A stretch of 11,132 nucleotides of DNA, taken from positions 1 through 11,132 of the forward strand of contig JACQEH010000163.1 of assembly GCA_016200675.1 (NCBI GenBank), written 5' to 3'. A program made the translations under genes and the position numbers. Source of the DNA: Chloroflexota bacterium (lineage in GTDB: Bacteria > Chloroflexota > Limnocylindria > Limnocylindrales > CSP1-4). Below, one piece after another: positions 1-6,959 of the stretch. Within the stretch, counting starts at the first letter, position 1; each line of letters begins with the position of its first letter. Under the pieces are notes generated by a model, which was not told the origin of the DNA, did no database searches, and saw nothing but the letters and a program-made list of their open reading frames with translations.

Positions 1-166
1 CGAGCCAGGCGCTCGGGACATGCACGTACATGATCCGCTGGACGGCACCCTGATCTCGATCGGTCGGCGCGACGAAGAGGCCCACGAAGACCGTCATCGC
101 CACGACGGCGATCGCAACGGGCGCGAGCCTGATCGGGACCCGTCGCCCCGCCGACACGACGCTCAT
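1..166 (-). CDS. ccmC: CcmC heme-handling membrane protein, N-terminal fragment
   Basis: Start of a gene that continues past the left edge of the window; only about 55 residues are visible. After a basic N-terminus there is one hydrophobic segment (about residues 12-31) and then QRIMYVHVPSAWL, the conserved sequence around the early part of CcmC/CcsA-type heme proteins. In the family, CcmC presents heme at the outer face of the membrane and loads it onto CcmE together with the CcmAB transporter. The ATG (166-164) overlaps the TGA of ccmB as ATGA, so it is probably translationally coupled and third in an A-B-C operon. CcsA/CcmF are related by fold, but the position directly after ccmB and the motif favour CcmC. 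Confidence is limited only by truncation. Confidence 0.85.
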   Translation of the reverse strand, partial: MSVVSAGRRVPIRLAPVAIAVVAMTVFVGLFVAPTDRDQGAVQRIMYVHVPSAWL

Positions 167-840
167 TCCGGAGTCGCTGCCGTTTCGTACACGAGCAGCC
201 CGAGCCCGACAGAGAGCGCGGTCTGCGCGACCAGGAGGACAAGCCAGCCGATCGAGTCGGGGGCCCGGCCGTCGAGCAAGGCGCCGCTCGCCTGGACGCC
301 GGCCAGGAGGGTCGGGACGAGGAGCGGGAGGAGAACGACCGGCAGCAGCAGCGCTCGCTGGCGTGAGGCGGCGACGAGGGCAGACACCGTTGCGGTCACG
401 CTGGCGGCGGAGGCAGACGTCAGCAGGCTCAGGGGAGCGAGGCCCAGCAGCGCCGGCCCGGGTACGACGTTCAACAGGACCGATGCCAGAACCCACAGCC
501 CGACCTGGAGGACCGCGATCACGATCGTCAGGCTGAGTGCGCGCCCGACATAGATCGATCGCCGATCCCCGACGGTGAGCCACAAGGCGGAGAAGGCGTC
601 GTCGCGGCGATCGATCTGTTCGAGCCGATCGGCCATCGCGACGGCCGCGTAGAGGAGGGCGATCCAGGTCAGGCTTGGAGCAAGGGCGCGCAGGCGGACG
701 AGGTCCGGGCCGGCGGCGAGCCCGATCACCACGAGGGCGATGGCGCCCAGGGCACCGCCGGCCGCAAGCGCATCTCGGGTGCGCAGTTCGATCCGGAGAT
801 CCTTGACGGCCAGGCCCAGCGCGTCCGAGAGGAGGGTCAC
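163..840 (-). CDS. ccmB: CcmB, membrane subunit of heme ABC transporter
   Basis: A 225-residue protein with about six hydrophobic segments (roughly residues 26-43, 55-70, 100-123, 130-157, 163-181 and 197-217). This matches the usual length and topology of CcmB, the permease subunit that works with the CcmA ATPase to release heme-loaded CcmE during c-type cytochrome maturation. The segment LPLLVPTLLA (about 171-180) resembles the conserved LP-x-VP stretch of the family. The start is GTG (840-838), which overlaps the ccmA stop as GTGA; the stop overlaps the ccmC ATG. No separate ribosome site is needed if the genes are translationally coupled. Assignment rests on topology, the motif and a CcmA neighbour. 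Confidence 0.88.
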   Translation of the reverse strand: MTLLSDALGLAVKDLRIELRTRDALAAGGALGAIALVVIGLAAGPDLVRLRALAPSLTWIALLYAAVAMADRLEQIDRRDDAFSALWLTVGDRRSIYVGRALSLTIVIAVLQVGLWVLASVLLNVVPGPALLGLAPLSLLTSASAASVTATVSALVAASRQRALLLPVVLLPLLVPTLLAGVQASGALLDGRAPDSIGWLVLLVAQTALSVGLGLLVYETAATPE

Positions 841-1520
841 TGGGCGGCGCCGATGGTCTGACGACGGTCGGCACCCGCCGCGACGTGGCCGGCCTCGAGG
901 AAGACGTTCCGAGACGCGACCGAGCGGCTGCGCGCGTCATCGTGGCTCGCGATGATGACCAGCCGGCCCTCGTGCGCCAGGTCCGCGAGGAGGGTCGCGA
1001 CCAGGGCGCCTGCAGCCTGATCCTGTGCCGCGAACGGTTCATCCACGAGCAGGACGTCCGGGTCGGTGGCAATGGCTCGGCCAATCGCGACCCGTCGAGC
1101 CATCCCGGCCGACAGGTCACGGCATGGCGTCGCTGCGACGGCAGCCAGGCCGAGACGACCGAGCACGTCCACGAGATCACCGGTGTCGGCGCGCGCCAAC
1201 CGTGCCGCAAGCTGGAGGTTCTCGACTGGCGTCAGAGCGTCGTAGAGGTGGCCGGCATGACCGACGAAGGCCAGCCTGCGTCGCGACACGCCCGCCTCCG
1301 TTGCCCAGGTCACCTGGCCGTGCGTGGCCGCGGTCAAGCCCGCGATGATCCGAAGCAGGGTCGATTTGCCCGACGCGTTCGGGCCGTGGACGGCGACCAA
1401 CTCCCGGGAGGCGACACGCAAGTCGACGTGCCAGAGCGCGACCGTTTCGCCGTAGAGCTTCGTCAGGCCGGTTGCGGTCATGCCGAACGTCGGCCGAGGT
1501 GCGGCCGATGCGGGTTCCAT
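837..1520 (-). CDS. ccmA: CcmA, heme exporter ATP-binding subunit
   Basis: ABC ATPase of 227 residues. Walker A GPNASGKS lies at 46-53, a Q-loop region with GHAGHLYDALTPVENL at 87-102 (the GH...LY...LT..EN pattern is typical of CcmA), signature LSAGM at 136-140, Walker B VLLVDEP at 156-162 and the switch histidine at 193. It powers CcmB in cytochrome c maturation. An upstream in-frame ATG at 1604 would add 28 residues, but the ATG at 1520 has a clear GGAGG (1531-1527) six bases before it, and the ATG at 1481 has none, so 1520 is preferred. It is the first gene of ccmABC, and a -10-like TATACT lies about 50 bases upstream. Other small ABC ATPases are similar, but the ccmB/ccmC context settles the role. 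Confidence 0.9.
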   Translation of the reverse strand: MEPASAAPRPTFGMTATGLTKLYGETVALWHVDLRVASRELVAVHGPNASGKSTLLRIIAGLTAATHGQVTWATEAGVSRRRLAFVGHAGHLYDALTPVENLQLAARLARADTGDLVDVLGRLGLAAVAATPCRDLSAGMARRVAIGRAIATDPDVLLVDEPFAAQDQAAGALVATLLADLAHEGRLVIIASHDDARSRSVASRNVFLEAGHVAAGADRRQTIGAAQ

Positions 1521-1571
1521 GCAGGGCCTCCAGGTCCGGGCAACGAGGCAGTCCGGACACGACAGGTGCGT

Positions 1572-1577
1572 AGTATA
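1572..1577 (-). promoter_or_regulatory. Putative -10 element for ccmABC
   Basis: On the minus strand this reads TATACT, a near-consensus -10 hexamer and one of very few AT-rich spots in the region. It lies about 50 bases upstream of the ccmA start, leaving room for a short leader carrying the GGAGG site. I see no good -35 hexamer. The expected -35 position falls on an inverted repeat at 1595-1634, so activity may be factor-dependent. Only the hexamer is seen; promoter function is inferred. Confidence 0.45.
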
Positions 1578-1594
1578 TCGGCGGGTCTGACCGA

Positions 1595-1634
1595 GGTCCC
1601 CCACGCGGCGGTCAGGGTCTCCGACAGGGGGACC
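1595..1634. repeat. Inverted repeat before the ccm promoter
   Basis: Arms GGTCCCCC (1595-1602) and GGGGGACC (1627-1634) are perfect 8-base complements separated by 24 bases. A second, mutually exclusive pair is CTGACC (1587-1592) with GGTCAG (1610-1615). The element sits between the end of the M56 peptidase gene and the ccm -10 box. It could be a terminator for the upstream minus-strand pair (though there is no T-run), an operator over the ccm -35 region, or chance in GC-rich DNA. Confidence 0.35.
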
Positions 1635-1647
1635 AGGGCAGTCGAGT

Positions 1648-2397
1648 TCAGCGGAGGGCTGACAGTCCGCTCAGGTGGCAGGCGAGGGCGACGATCGCGG
1701 CAGCGGCGACGGGGAGCCACTCGTATGGCAAGCGCGGCCCACCGACCCGCTCATCCCCAGCGGCAAGCGCGACCAACGTCCGGAGGCGCTCCGCCGGTGC
1801 AGCGGCGAACGACGCGCCAGCGGTGAGACTCACGTCGATCTTGAGGAGCGCGCTCGCGAGCGCGGACGGATCTGCTCCCCACCGGAGCGCGGCCGCGTCG
1901 GCCTCGACCTCGAGGTCGGTGAGACGGTCGAGCAGGGCAGCGCGGGCCAGCGCCGAGCGGCCCGCCAGGGTCAGCCAGGCTTCGAGCGCGATGGCGCGCA
2001 ACGGGGCGAGGGTGCGCCGGTGATGTTCCTCATGCAGCAGCACCGCTCGCAGCTCATCAGTGTCGAGGGTTCGCAACAGCTCGTCACCGACGTAGATGTT
2101 TGGCCTGATCGCGCCGAGTACGAAGGCGTGCCTGCCACCCTCGCGCACGACCCGGCAGGGGACTCCGGTCGGCTCGTCGGGCGCCGATCGATGGTCGAGC
2201 GCGTGCGCGAGACGGCGACCGCGAAGGGTCTCCCGCAGGCCGATTCCTGTCCAGATCGAGAGGATCGCGAGGCCGGCGAGCTCGACGGCCAATATGGGAT
2301 CGCGACCTTGCGTCGGGGCGATTGCCAGGCAGACCGCGACGACCGCCCCGCCCAGGGCGGCGACCACCATCCCGGGCCGCAGGTGACGAGTGGTCAC
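1648..2397 (-). CDS. M56-family (BlaR1-like) membrane metallopeptidase
   Basis: A 249-residue protein with two N-terminal hydrophobic segments (about 9-27 and 35-54), a zinc-peptidase core and a third hydrophobic segment near the C-terminus (about 228-243). HEEHH (122-126) fits HExxH, and LEVEADAAAL (162-171) supplies the downstream acidic ligand typical of M48/M56 peptidases. In the BlaR1/MecR1 family such enzymes cleave or inactivate a BlaI-type repressor. This one is much shorter than BlaR1 and has no C-terminal penicillin-binding sensor domain, so the signal it responds to is unknown. The GTG start (2397-2395) overlaps the stop of the BlaI-like gene as GTGA, supporting co-expression and a functional pair. 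Actinobacterial BlaI/M56 pairs have the same short form. Confidence 0.82.
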   Translation of the reverse strand: MTTRHLRPGMVVAALGGAVVAVCLAIAPTQGRDPILAVELAGLAILSIWTGIGLRETLRGRRLAHALDHRSAPDEPTGVPCRVVREGGRHAFVLGAIRPNIYVGDELLRTLDTDELRAVLLHEEHHRRTLAPLRAIALEAWLTLAGRSALARAALLDRLTDLEVEADAAALRWGADPSALASALLKIDVSLTAGASFAAAPAERLRTLVALAAGDERVGGPRLPYEWLPVAAAAIVALACHLSGLSALR

Positions 2398-2816
2398 GAC
2401 GATCGGCGTTTGGCAAGGTCGACGACACGACGCTGGAGCGCTGGATCAGCGTCTGCCAGCCGTACCGCGAACTGCCGCAGCGCGGCGCTGCCGTAGCGAG
2501 CGAGGAGGTCATCGACTGCGCGGGCGCTCAGCTCTTCCAGGAGTGCGCTCTCCTCCCCGCCGGTTCGATACACGAACTGGCGGCCCCGCTTCTCTCGGGC
2601 GAGCAGCCCGCGTTCGAACAACCGGACCAGGATGGTCATGACCGTCGTGTAGGCGAGCGGGCGGCCTCGATCAGCGTTGAGCGCATCGACGACGCTCGCC
2701 ACGCTCGACTCGCGCTGCGACCATACGATGCGCATGACCGCGGCGCCCAGCGGACCAAGCACGTCTTCGATGGCGGGATCGCGCGGGTCGCGTTCGGCGA
2801 TGGCCGATGGGGACAT
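2394..2816 (-). CDS. BlaI/MecI-family transcriptional repressor
   Basis: A 140-residue winged-helix repressor. Residues about 24-86 form the DNA-binding domain with the family hallmarks: MRIVWS, the recognition region YTTVMTILVRLFERGLL, and a wing ending in RQFVYR. The C-terminal helices (about 90-140) would dimerise. BlaI proteins repress target promoters until inactivated, usually through a partner M56 peptidase, and that partner overlaps this gene downstream. There are no cysteines, so the copper-binding cysteine hook of CopY, a BlaI relative, is absent. The ATG at 2816-2814 has no visible Shine-Dalgarno site, and an extended -10-like TGCTAGCCT ends eight bases before it, so the message may be leaderless. 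Its target genes are not evident; the pair itself or the divergent two-component operon are candidates. Confidence 0.87.
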   Translation of the reverse strand: MSPSAIAERDPRDPAIEDVLGPLGAAVMRIVWSQRESSVASVVDALNADRGRPLAYTTVMTILVRLFERGLLAREKRGRQFVYRTGGEESALLEELSARAVDDLLARYGSAALRQFAVRLADADPALQRRVVDLAKRRSS

Positions 2817-2824
2817 CGCGGCGA

Positions 2825-2833
2825 AGGCTAGCA
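2825..2833 (-). promoter_or_regulatory. Possible extended -10 for the BlaI/M56 pair
   Basis: Minus-strand TGCTAGCCT fits an extended -10 (TGn plus TAnnnT). Its end is eight bases from the BlaI-like ATG, so transcription would begin at or just before the start codon. The missing ribosome-binding site agrees with a leaderless message. No convincing -35 is seen. Weak, pattern-only call. Confidence 0.28.
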
Positions 2834-2955
2834 GAAGGTCCCTCGACCGACGCGTGTATCGACCCGCCCCATGTGTCGGGCGCTCGATGAGCGGGCCGCT
2901 CGTGCGTGGCCGCAGGCCGACTTCTCACGGCACACTCACCTGGCGCTAAGGTATG

Positions 2956-2973
2956 GGGGCCATATTCGGCCCC
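2956..2973. promoter_or_regulatory. GGGGCC-N6-GGCCCC inverted repeat, possible operator
   Basis: A perfect 6-base inverted repeat with spacer ATATTC, located in the 253-base divergent interval (2817-3069) between the BlaI-like gene and the two-component operon, about 100 bases before the first response regulator. A TAAGGT hexamer just upstream (2947-2952) could be a -10, which would put the repeat at the transcription start. It may be an operator or a leader hairpin. Function is inferred only from symmetry and position. Confidence 0.33.
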
Positions 2974-2987
2974 GAGCCAGTCGCCAC

Positions 2988-3004
2988 TCGGGCAAGGAGC
3001 CCGA
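2988..3004 (+). promoter_or_regulatory. Leader hairpin upstream of response regulator
   Basis: TCGGGC (2988-2993) and GCCCGA (2999-3004) form a perfect 6-base stem with an AAGGA loop. The loop resembles part of a ribosome-binding site, but no start codon follows at a suitable distance. Together with the repeat at 2956-2973 it gives two adjacent hairpins in the presumed leader. May be chance in GC-rich DNA. Confidence 0.25.
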
Positions 3005-3069
3005 CTCCGCGTCGATGCCTGGGATCAGCTCAGTGCCCGGAATGCGCCATTGATGGAGGCCAACCCGAC

Positions 3070-3750
3070 ATGAGCGACGCCACTCGCATCCTGGTCGTCG
3101 ATGACGATCCGAAGATCAGGACGGTTGTTCGTCGCGGCCTTGCCTATGAGGGGTATCGCGTCGTCGAGGCCGCCTCGGGCGAGGAAGGCCTGGAGAAGGC
3201 CCGTGAGCACCTGCCCGACCTCGTCGTCCTCGACATCATGATGCCCGGCATCGACGGCCTCGAGGTCACGCGGCGCTTGCGCGCGGCCGGCGACGAAGTC
3301 GCGATCCTCATGCTGACCGCGCGCGATGAGGTCAAGGACCGCGTCGAGGGCCTCGAGAACGGAGCGGACGACTACCTGGTCAAGCCGTTCAGCTTCGAAG
3401 AGCTCCTCGCCCGGGTCCACGCGCTGCTACGTCGGCGGGCGACGCCTTCCGGCGAGATATTGCGGTTTGCCGACCTCGAGCTCGACGTCGATGCCCGGGA
3501 GGCGCGCCGCGCGGGACGGACGATCGAGCTGACGACGACCGAGTTCAGCCTGCTCCTTCTCTTCTTGCGCCATCCGCGCAAGGTCCTCACCCGGGATGTG
3601 ATCATGGAGCACGTCTGGTCGTACGACTTCGAGGGCGAGTCGAATGTCCTCGAGGTCTATGTTCGCTATCTGCGCAACAAGCTCGAGGTCGACGGAGAGG
3701 CGCGTTTGATCCACACGATCCGCGGCGCCGGATATGTCTTGAAGGAATGA
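3070..3750 (+). CDS. OmpR/PhoB-family response regulator (first of two)
   Basis: A 226-residue regulator. The receiver domain (about 6-118) has the acidic pocket D11-D13, phospho-acceptor D55 in VVLDIMMPG, T83 and K105 in DYLVKPFS. The winged-helix DNA-binding domain (about 128-225) carries ELTTTEFSLL, the recognition-helix region ESNVLEVYVRYLRNKL and the terminal TIRGAGYVL. It should be phosphorylated by the overlapping kinase and bind direct-repeat promoter sites. An in-frame ATG at 2953 would add 39 residues ahead of the receiver fold, so the ATG at 3070 is chosen; GGAGG at 3055-3059 lies ten bases before it. The stop overlaps the kinase ATG (ATGA). It is the first gene of a four-gene signalling operon and resembles MprA/PrrA-type regulators; targets are unknown. 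Confidence 0.93.
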   Translation: MSDATRILVVDDDPKIRTVVRRGLAYEGYRVVEAASGEEGLEKAREHLPDLVVLDIMMPGIDGLEVTRRLRAAGDEVAILMLTARDEVKDRVEGLENGADDYLVKPFSFEELLARVHALLRRRATPSGEILRFADLELDVDAREARRAGRTIELTTTEFSLLLLFLRHPRKVLTRDVIMEHVWSYDFEGESNVLEVYVRYLRNKLEVDGEARLIHTIRGAGYVLKE

Positions 3751-5156
3751 GGCCCTCGCCGCGGCGGCTCGCGATCCGGACCCGGCTGGCGCTCATCTAC
3801 ACCGGGCTCCTGGCCGCGGCCCTCGTCGTGTTTGGGTCTGGGATGTATCTCGTGCTTCGCGCACAACTCGACGGGTCATTCGATTCCGGCCTGATCGCGA
3901 ACGCCAAGCATGCCGCGGGCGCCTTCGCCCAGGACGTGGACGCCAGCGGGCTGCTGACGCCCACCGGGCGTCTCATCAAGCAATTCGCCGCGACCGGCGG
4001 CCGGGTCGTCGTCCTTGACGCCACTGGAACCCAGCTGGCGGACTCGGCCCCGGCCGGCAGTCCGGCGCTCGCGATCAGCCCCGCAGATCTGGTGGCCGCC
4101 GATCGTCAAGATCACGCGATCAGTGAGTTCGCCGCAGGTGGTGACGTGCTTCGCCTGACCGTCGAGCCGGTCAACCTTCCCGACGGCAGCCGGGTGGGGT
4201 ACGTCGCCTGGGCGGACTCCACGCGCCCACTTCGCGAGGTCCTCACGACGGTCGGCGCAGCGCTGGTTCTGGGCGGCGTTCTCGTGGTTGGCCTTGCGCT
4301 CGTCGGCGGCCTCGTGCTGGCTCGGCGCGCCCTGGCTCCGGTCGCCGACGTCACCGAGACCGCGCGCGCGATCTCACTGTCAGGCGACTTCGCGGCGCGT
4401 GTCGAAGGTGGTCGCTCGGGCGACGAGGTCGGCGACCTGGCCGTCGCCTTCAATGAGATGTTGGGCGCGCTCGAGCAGAACCACCAGGCCCTCCAGCGGT
4501 TCCTCGGCGACGCGTCGCACCAGCTCCGCACGCCGCTCACGACCATCCGCGCCAACCTGGACCTCGCCGCACGGCCTGACCTGCCCGAGGGGGAACGTGC
4601 GGCGATCCTGTCCGACGCCCGGGACGAGGCCGAACGGATGGGCCGGCTGATCGGCGATCTCCTCTCGCTCGCCCGGGCGGAGTCGGGGGTTCGACTCGAG
4701 TTCCAGCCCGTCGAGATCGACGCCTTGCTGGTCGAGTCCGTCCGGCGGCAGCGCCAGGCGGCGCCCCATGTCCGAATGAGCGTGGCCAACGTTGAGCCGG
4801 CAATCGTTGAAGGAGATCGCGACCGGCTCCGGGAGCTGTTCGGGATCCTCCTCGACAACGCCGCGCGATACACGCCCAATGGCGGGACCGTGGTCGCGAG
4901 GCTCGTGTTGCGCGACGGCCGCGCGATCGTGAGGGTCGAGGACTCTGGCATCGGCCTCGACACGACCGACCGCGAGCGGATCTTCGAGCGGCTGTATCGA
5001 GGTTCGCGCGCGCGGGAGCTGCGACCGTCAGGGACGGGGCTGGGCCTGGCCATCGCCCACTGGATCGTCGAGTCGCATGCGGGCACGATCGAACTCGCGA
5101 ATCGGGAGGGTGGCGGGACCGTGGCTTCGGTAACGCTGCCTGTCCGCTCCCCGTGA
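3747..5156 (+). CDS. Sensor histidine kinase (first of two)
   Basis: A 469-residue membrane kinase. TM1 is about 13-36, an extracytoplasmic sensor of about 130 residues follows (37-165), TM2 about 166-191 and HAMP about 192-245. The dimerisation/phospho-acceptor helix has H258 in DASHQLRTPL. The ATPase domain has an N box with N371 (LLDNAARYTP), G1 DSGIG (399-403), an F-box region IFERLYRG (412-419) and G2 GTGLGL (429-434). All catalytic elements are present. It should autophosphorylate at H258 and pass phosphate to the regulator encoded just upstream. The sensor region contains a stretch like a small alpha/beta periplasmic domain (RVVVLDATGTQLADS, 86-100) and no Cys, so its ligand is not evident. 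It overlaps both neighbours by four bases. Confidence 0.93.
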   Translation: MRPSPRRLAIRTRLALIYTGLLAAALVVFGSGMYLVLRAQLDGSFDSGLIANAKHAAGAFAQDVDASGLLTPTGRLIKQFAATGGRVVVLDATGTQLADSAPAGSPALAISPADLVAADRQDHAISEFAAGGDVLRLTVEPVNLPDGSRVGYVAWADSTRPLREVLTTVGAALVLGGVLVVGLALVGGLVLARRALAPVADVTETARAISLSGDFAARVEGGRSGDEVGDLAVAFNEMLGALEQNHQALQRFLGDASHQLRTPLTTIRANLDLAARPDLPEGERAAILSDARDEAERMGRLIGDLLSLARAESGVRLEFQPVEIDALLVESVRRQRQAAPHVRMSVANVEPAIVEGDRDRLRELFGILLDNAARYTPNGGTVVARLVLRDGRAIVRVEDSGIGLDTTDRERIFERLYRGSRARELRPSGTGLGLAIAHWIVESHAGTIELANREGGGTVASVTLPVRSP

Positions 5157-5848
5157 CACGTGTCCTCCTCGTCGACGACGAGGCGCCGATCATCGAGCTC
5201 GTCCGCGGCTACCTCGAGCGCGAGGGCATGGAGGTGATCGAGGCCGCCGATGGTGGGATCGGACTCGAGCTCATCCGTGAGCGAGCCCCTGACGTCGTCG
5301 TCCTCGACGTCATGCTCCCCGGAGTCGATGGCTTCGAGGTCCTTCGCCGGGCGCGGGAGTTCTCCGACGCGTACGTGATCATGCTCACCGCCCGCGCCGA
5401 GGAGGTCGACCGAATTGTCGGACTCTCGGTCGGCGCCGACGACTACCTGGTCAAGCCGTTCTCGCCGCGCGAGCTCGTCGCGCGCGTCAAGGCGCTCCTG
5501 CGCCGTCCGCGACCGGTGCGCCAGACGGGCGACGGCGGCGTCATTGATCGCGGCGATCTCGTGATCGACACGGGCCGACGGAGGGTGACGGTCGACGGCG
5601 CGCGCATCGCCCTGACGACGATCGAGTTCGACCTCCTGCTCGCCCTCGCCGCCGAGCCAGGGATCGTGCTCGGCCGGCAGCGCCTGCTCGACCGCGTGTG
5701 GGGCATCGACTTCGTGGGCGACGACCACATCGTCGATGTCCACCTCGGAAACCTGCGTCGAAAGCTCGGTGAGGATGCCGCCACCCCGAGGTTCATCGAG
5801 ACCGTCCGGGGCGTGGGCTACCGGCTGCACGAGGACGAGCGACGATGA
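5153..5848 (+). CDS. OmpR/PhoB-family response regulator (second of two)
   Basis: A 231-residue regulator starting at GTG (5153-5155), which overlaps the first kinase's stop as GTGA. The receiver domain (about 2-114) has D8/D9, phospho-acceptor D52 in VVLDVMLPG, T79 and K101 in DYLVKPFS. The C-terminal winged helix (about 128-229) has ALTTIEFDLL, the recognition region DDHIVDVHLGNLRRKL and the ending TVRGVGYRL. It is clearly related to the first regulator but diverged along its whole length, including the recognition helix, so it probably reads a different DNA site. Its likely cognate kinase is the next gene. Genes it controls are not shown; the adjacent metal-related cluster is the natural candidate. 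Confidence 0.93.
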   Translation: MTRVLLVDDEAPIIELVRGYLEREGMEVIEAADGGIGLELIRERAPDVVVLDVMLPGVDGFEVLRRAREFSDAYVIMLTARAEEVDRIVGLSVGADDYLVKPFSPRELVARVKALLRRPRPVRQTGDGGVIDRGDLVIDTGRRRVTVDGARIALTTIEFDLLLALAAEPGIVLGRQRLLDRVWGIDFVGDDHIVDVHLGNLRRKLGEDAATPRFIETVRGVGYRLHEDERR

Positions 5849-6948
5849 GACGGGTCCGCCGACTTGGGACGCGACTGCTCCTCGCGAACTTCGTCGTCAT
5901 CGTGGTCGGCGGCGCCACCCTCTTCTTGACGGTTGATCTCGTGGCGCCGGGGGCGTTCGACGCGGCCATGGGTCATGCCATGAACGGCACCGGCGGCATG
6001 GACGAGATGATGGGCGGTCTGGTCCGGGCGGCCTTCCAGGACGCCGTCCGGACGTCGCTGCTCCTCGCCGTGCTCGCCGCATCGGTCTCCGCCGTGGTAG
6101 TGAGCCTGGCGTTGTCCACGCGGCTGTCGAAACCCATCAGCCGCCTTGCCCAGGCGAGTCGCCGAATCGCCGCGGGTCGGTACGCCGAGCGAGTTCAGAT
6201 GACCTCGGAGGACGAGATCGGTGAGCTGGCCCGCTCGTTCAACCTCATGGCAGCGTCGCTCGAGACGACCGAGCGACGGCGGCTGGAGCTCGTTGGGGAC
6301 GTGGCCCATGAGCTTCGGACGCCACTCGCGACACTCGACGGCTACCTCGAGGGGCTCGAGGACGGAGTCATCCAGCCGCGCGAAGAGACCTGGACGCTGC
6401 TTCGTCGCGAGACCGCCCGGATGGCTCGTCTTGTCAACGATCTCCAGGAGCTGTGGCGAGCCGAGGCGAAGCAGCTGCCGCTCACCATCGAACCGGTCGA
6501 TGTCGGGGCTGTGGCCGCCGCCGCGGCGGACCGGTTCTCGGCCCTCGCCAGCGAACGCGCCGTCGAGCTGCGGCTCGACACGCCCCCGGCTCCATCCGCT
6601 CTGGCGGATCGCGAGCGACTCGCGCAGGTCCTGGACAACCTCCTCAGCAACGCCGTCCGCTACACGGCCGAAGGCACGACGATCACCATCGGGGTCCAGG
6701 GTGACCGTGAGTGGGTGACGCTCTCGGTCGCCGATCAGGGGCCCGGTCTGACCGAAGAGCAGCTCGCCAAGGTCTTCGAGCGCTTCTATCGGATCGACCC
6801 GTCGCGCTCGCGGGCCCTCGGCGGTTCGGGGATCGGCCTGGCGATCGCCAAAGCCCTCGTCGGCCTGATGGACGGGCGGATCTGGGCGGAGAGCGAGGGC
6901 CTGGAGCGCGGAGCAACGTTCCGGGTGGCATTACCCCGCGTCGCGTGA
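5845..6948 (+). CDS. Sensor histidine kinase with Met/His-rich loop (second of two)
   Basis: A 367-residue kinase, about 100 residues shorter than the first one because its sensor is tiny. TM1 is about 11-30, an external loop of only about 40 residues follows (31-69), TM2 about 70-90 and HAMP about 91-142. H155 lies in GDVAHELRTPL, an N-box region is LLSNAVRYT (266-274), G1 DQGPG (297-301), an F-box region FERFYRI (311-317) and G2 GSGIGL (327-332). The loop is strikingly rich in Met with one His (AMGHAMNGTGG then MDEMM, about 41-56), residues that bind Cu(I) or Ag(I) in periplasmic proteins. Direct metal sensing is inferred, not shown. It should phosphorylate the overlapping upstream regulator and is the last gene of the chain; a YHS protein gene converges on it 11 bases downstream. 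Confidence 0.92.
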   Translation: MRRVRRLGTRLLLANFVVIVVGGATLFLTVDLVAPGAFDAAMGHAMNGTGGMDEMMGGLVRAAFQDAVRTSLLLAVLAASVSAVVVSLALSTRLSKPISRLAQASRRIAAGRYAERVQMTSEDEIGELARSFNLMAASLETTERRRLELVGDVAHELRTPLATLDGYLEGLEDGVIQPREETWTLLRRETARMARLVNDLQELWRAEAKQLPLTIEPVDVGAVAAAAADRFSALASERAVELRLDTPPAPSALADRERLAQVLDNLLSNAVRYTAEGTTITIGVQGDREWVTLSVADQGPGLTEEQLAKVFERFYRIDPSRSRALGGSGIGLAIAKALVGLMDGRIWAESEGLERGATFRVALPRVA

Positions 6949-6959
6949 TCCGTCTGTCC

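Noticed and set aside
1521..1604. N-terminal extension of CcmA containing a CPDC motif
   Set aside because: The ATG at 1520 has a GGAGG at ideal spacing, and the extension covers the probable -10 element, so it is most likely untranslated.
885..1826. Plus-strand open frame of 313 residues opposite ccmA
   Set aside because: Antisense shadow of a gene with intact Walker A, signature and Walker B motifs; no plausible protein features.
1675..2496. Plus-strand open frame of 273 residues opposite the M56 and BlaI genes
   Set aside because: Charged low-complexity translation opposite two well-supported overlapping genes.
2394..2816. CopY-type copper repressor as identity of the BlaI-family protein
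   Set aside because: The protein has no cysteine at all, so the C-terminal CxCxxxxCxC copper hook of CopY is missing.
2953..3069. Upstream ATG extension of the first response regulator
   Set aside because: The 39 extra residues match no receiver-domain sequence and the ATG lies at an inverted repeat; the ATG at 3070 with upstream GGAGG sits directly before the receiver fold.
4112..5830. Very long minus-strand open frame (572 residues) opposite the first kinase and second regulator
   Set aside because: Its translation is Arg/Ser/Pro-rich low-complexity sequence with no recognisable domain, and it lies wholly antisense to two genes with complete catalytic motifs. Long antisense frames are expected in GC-rich DNA.
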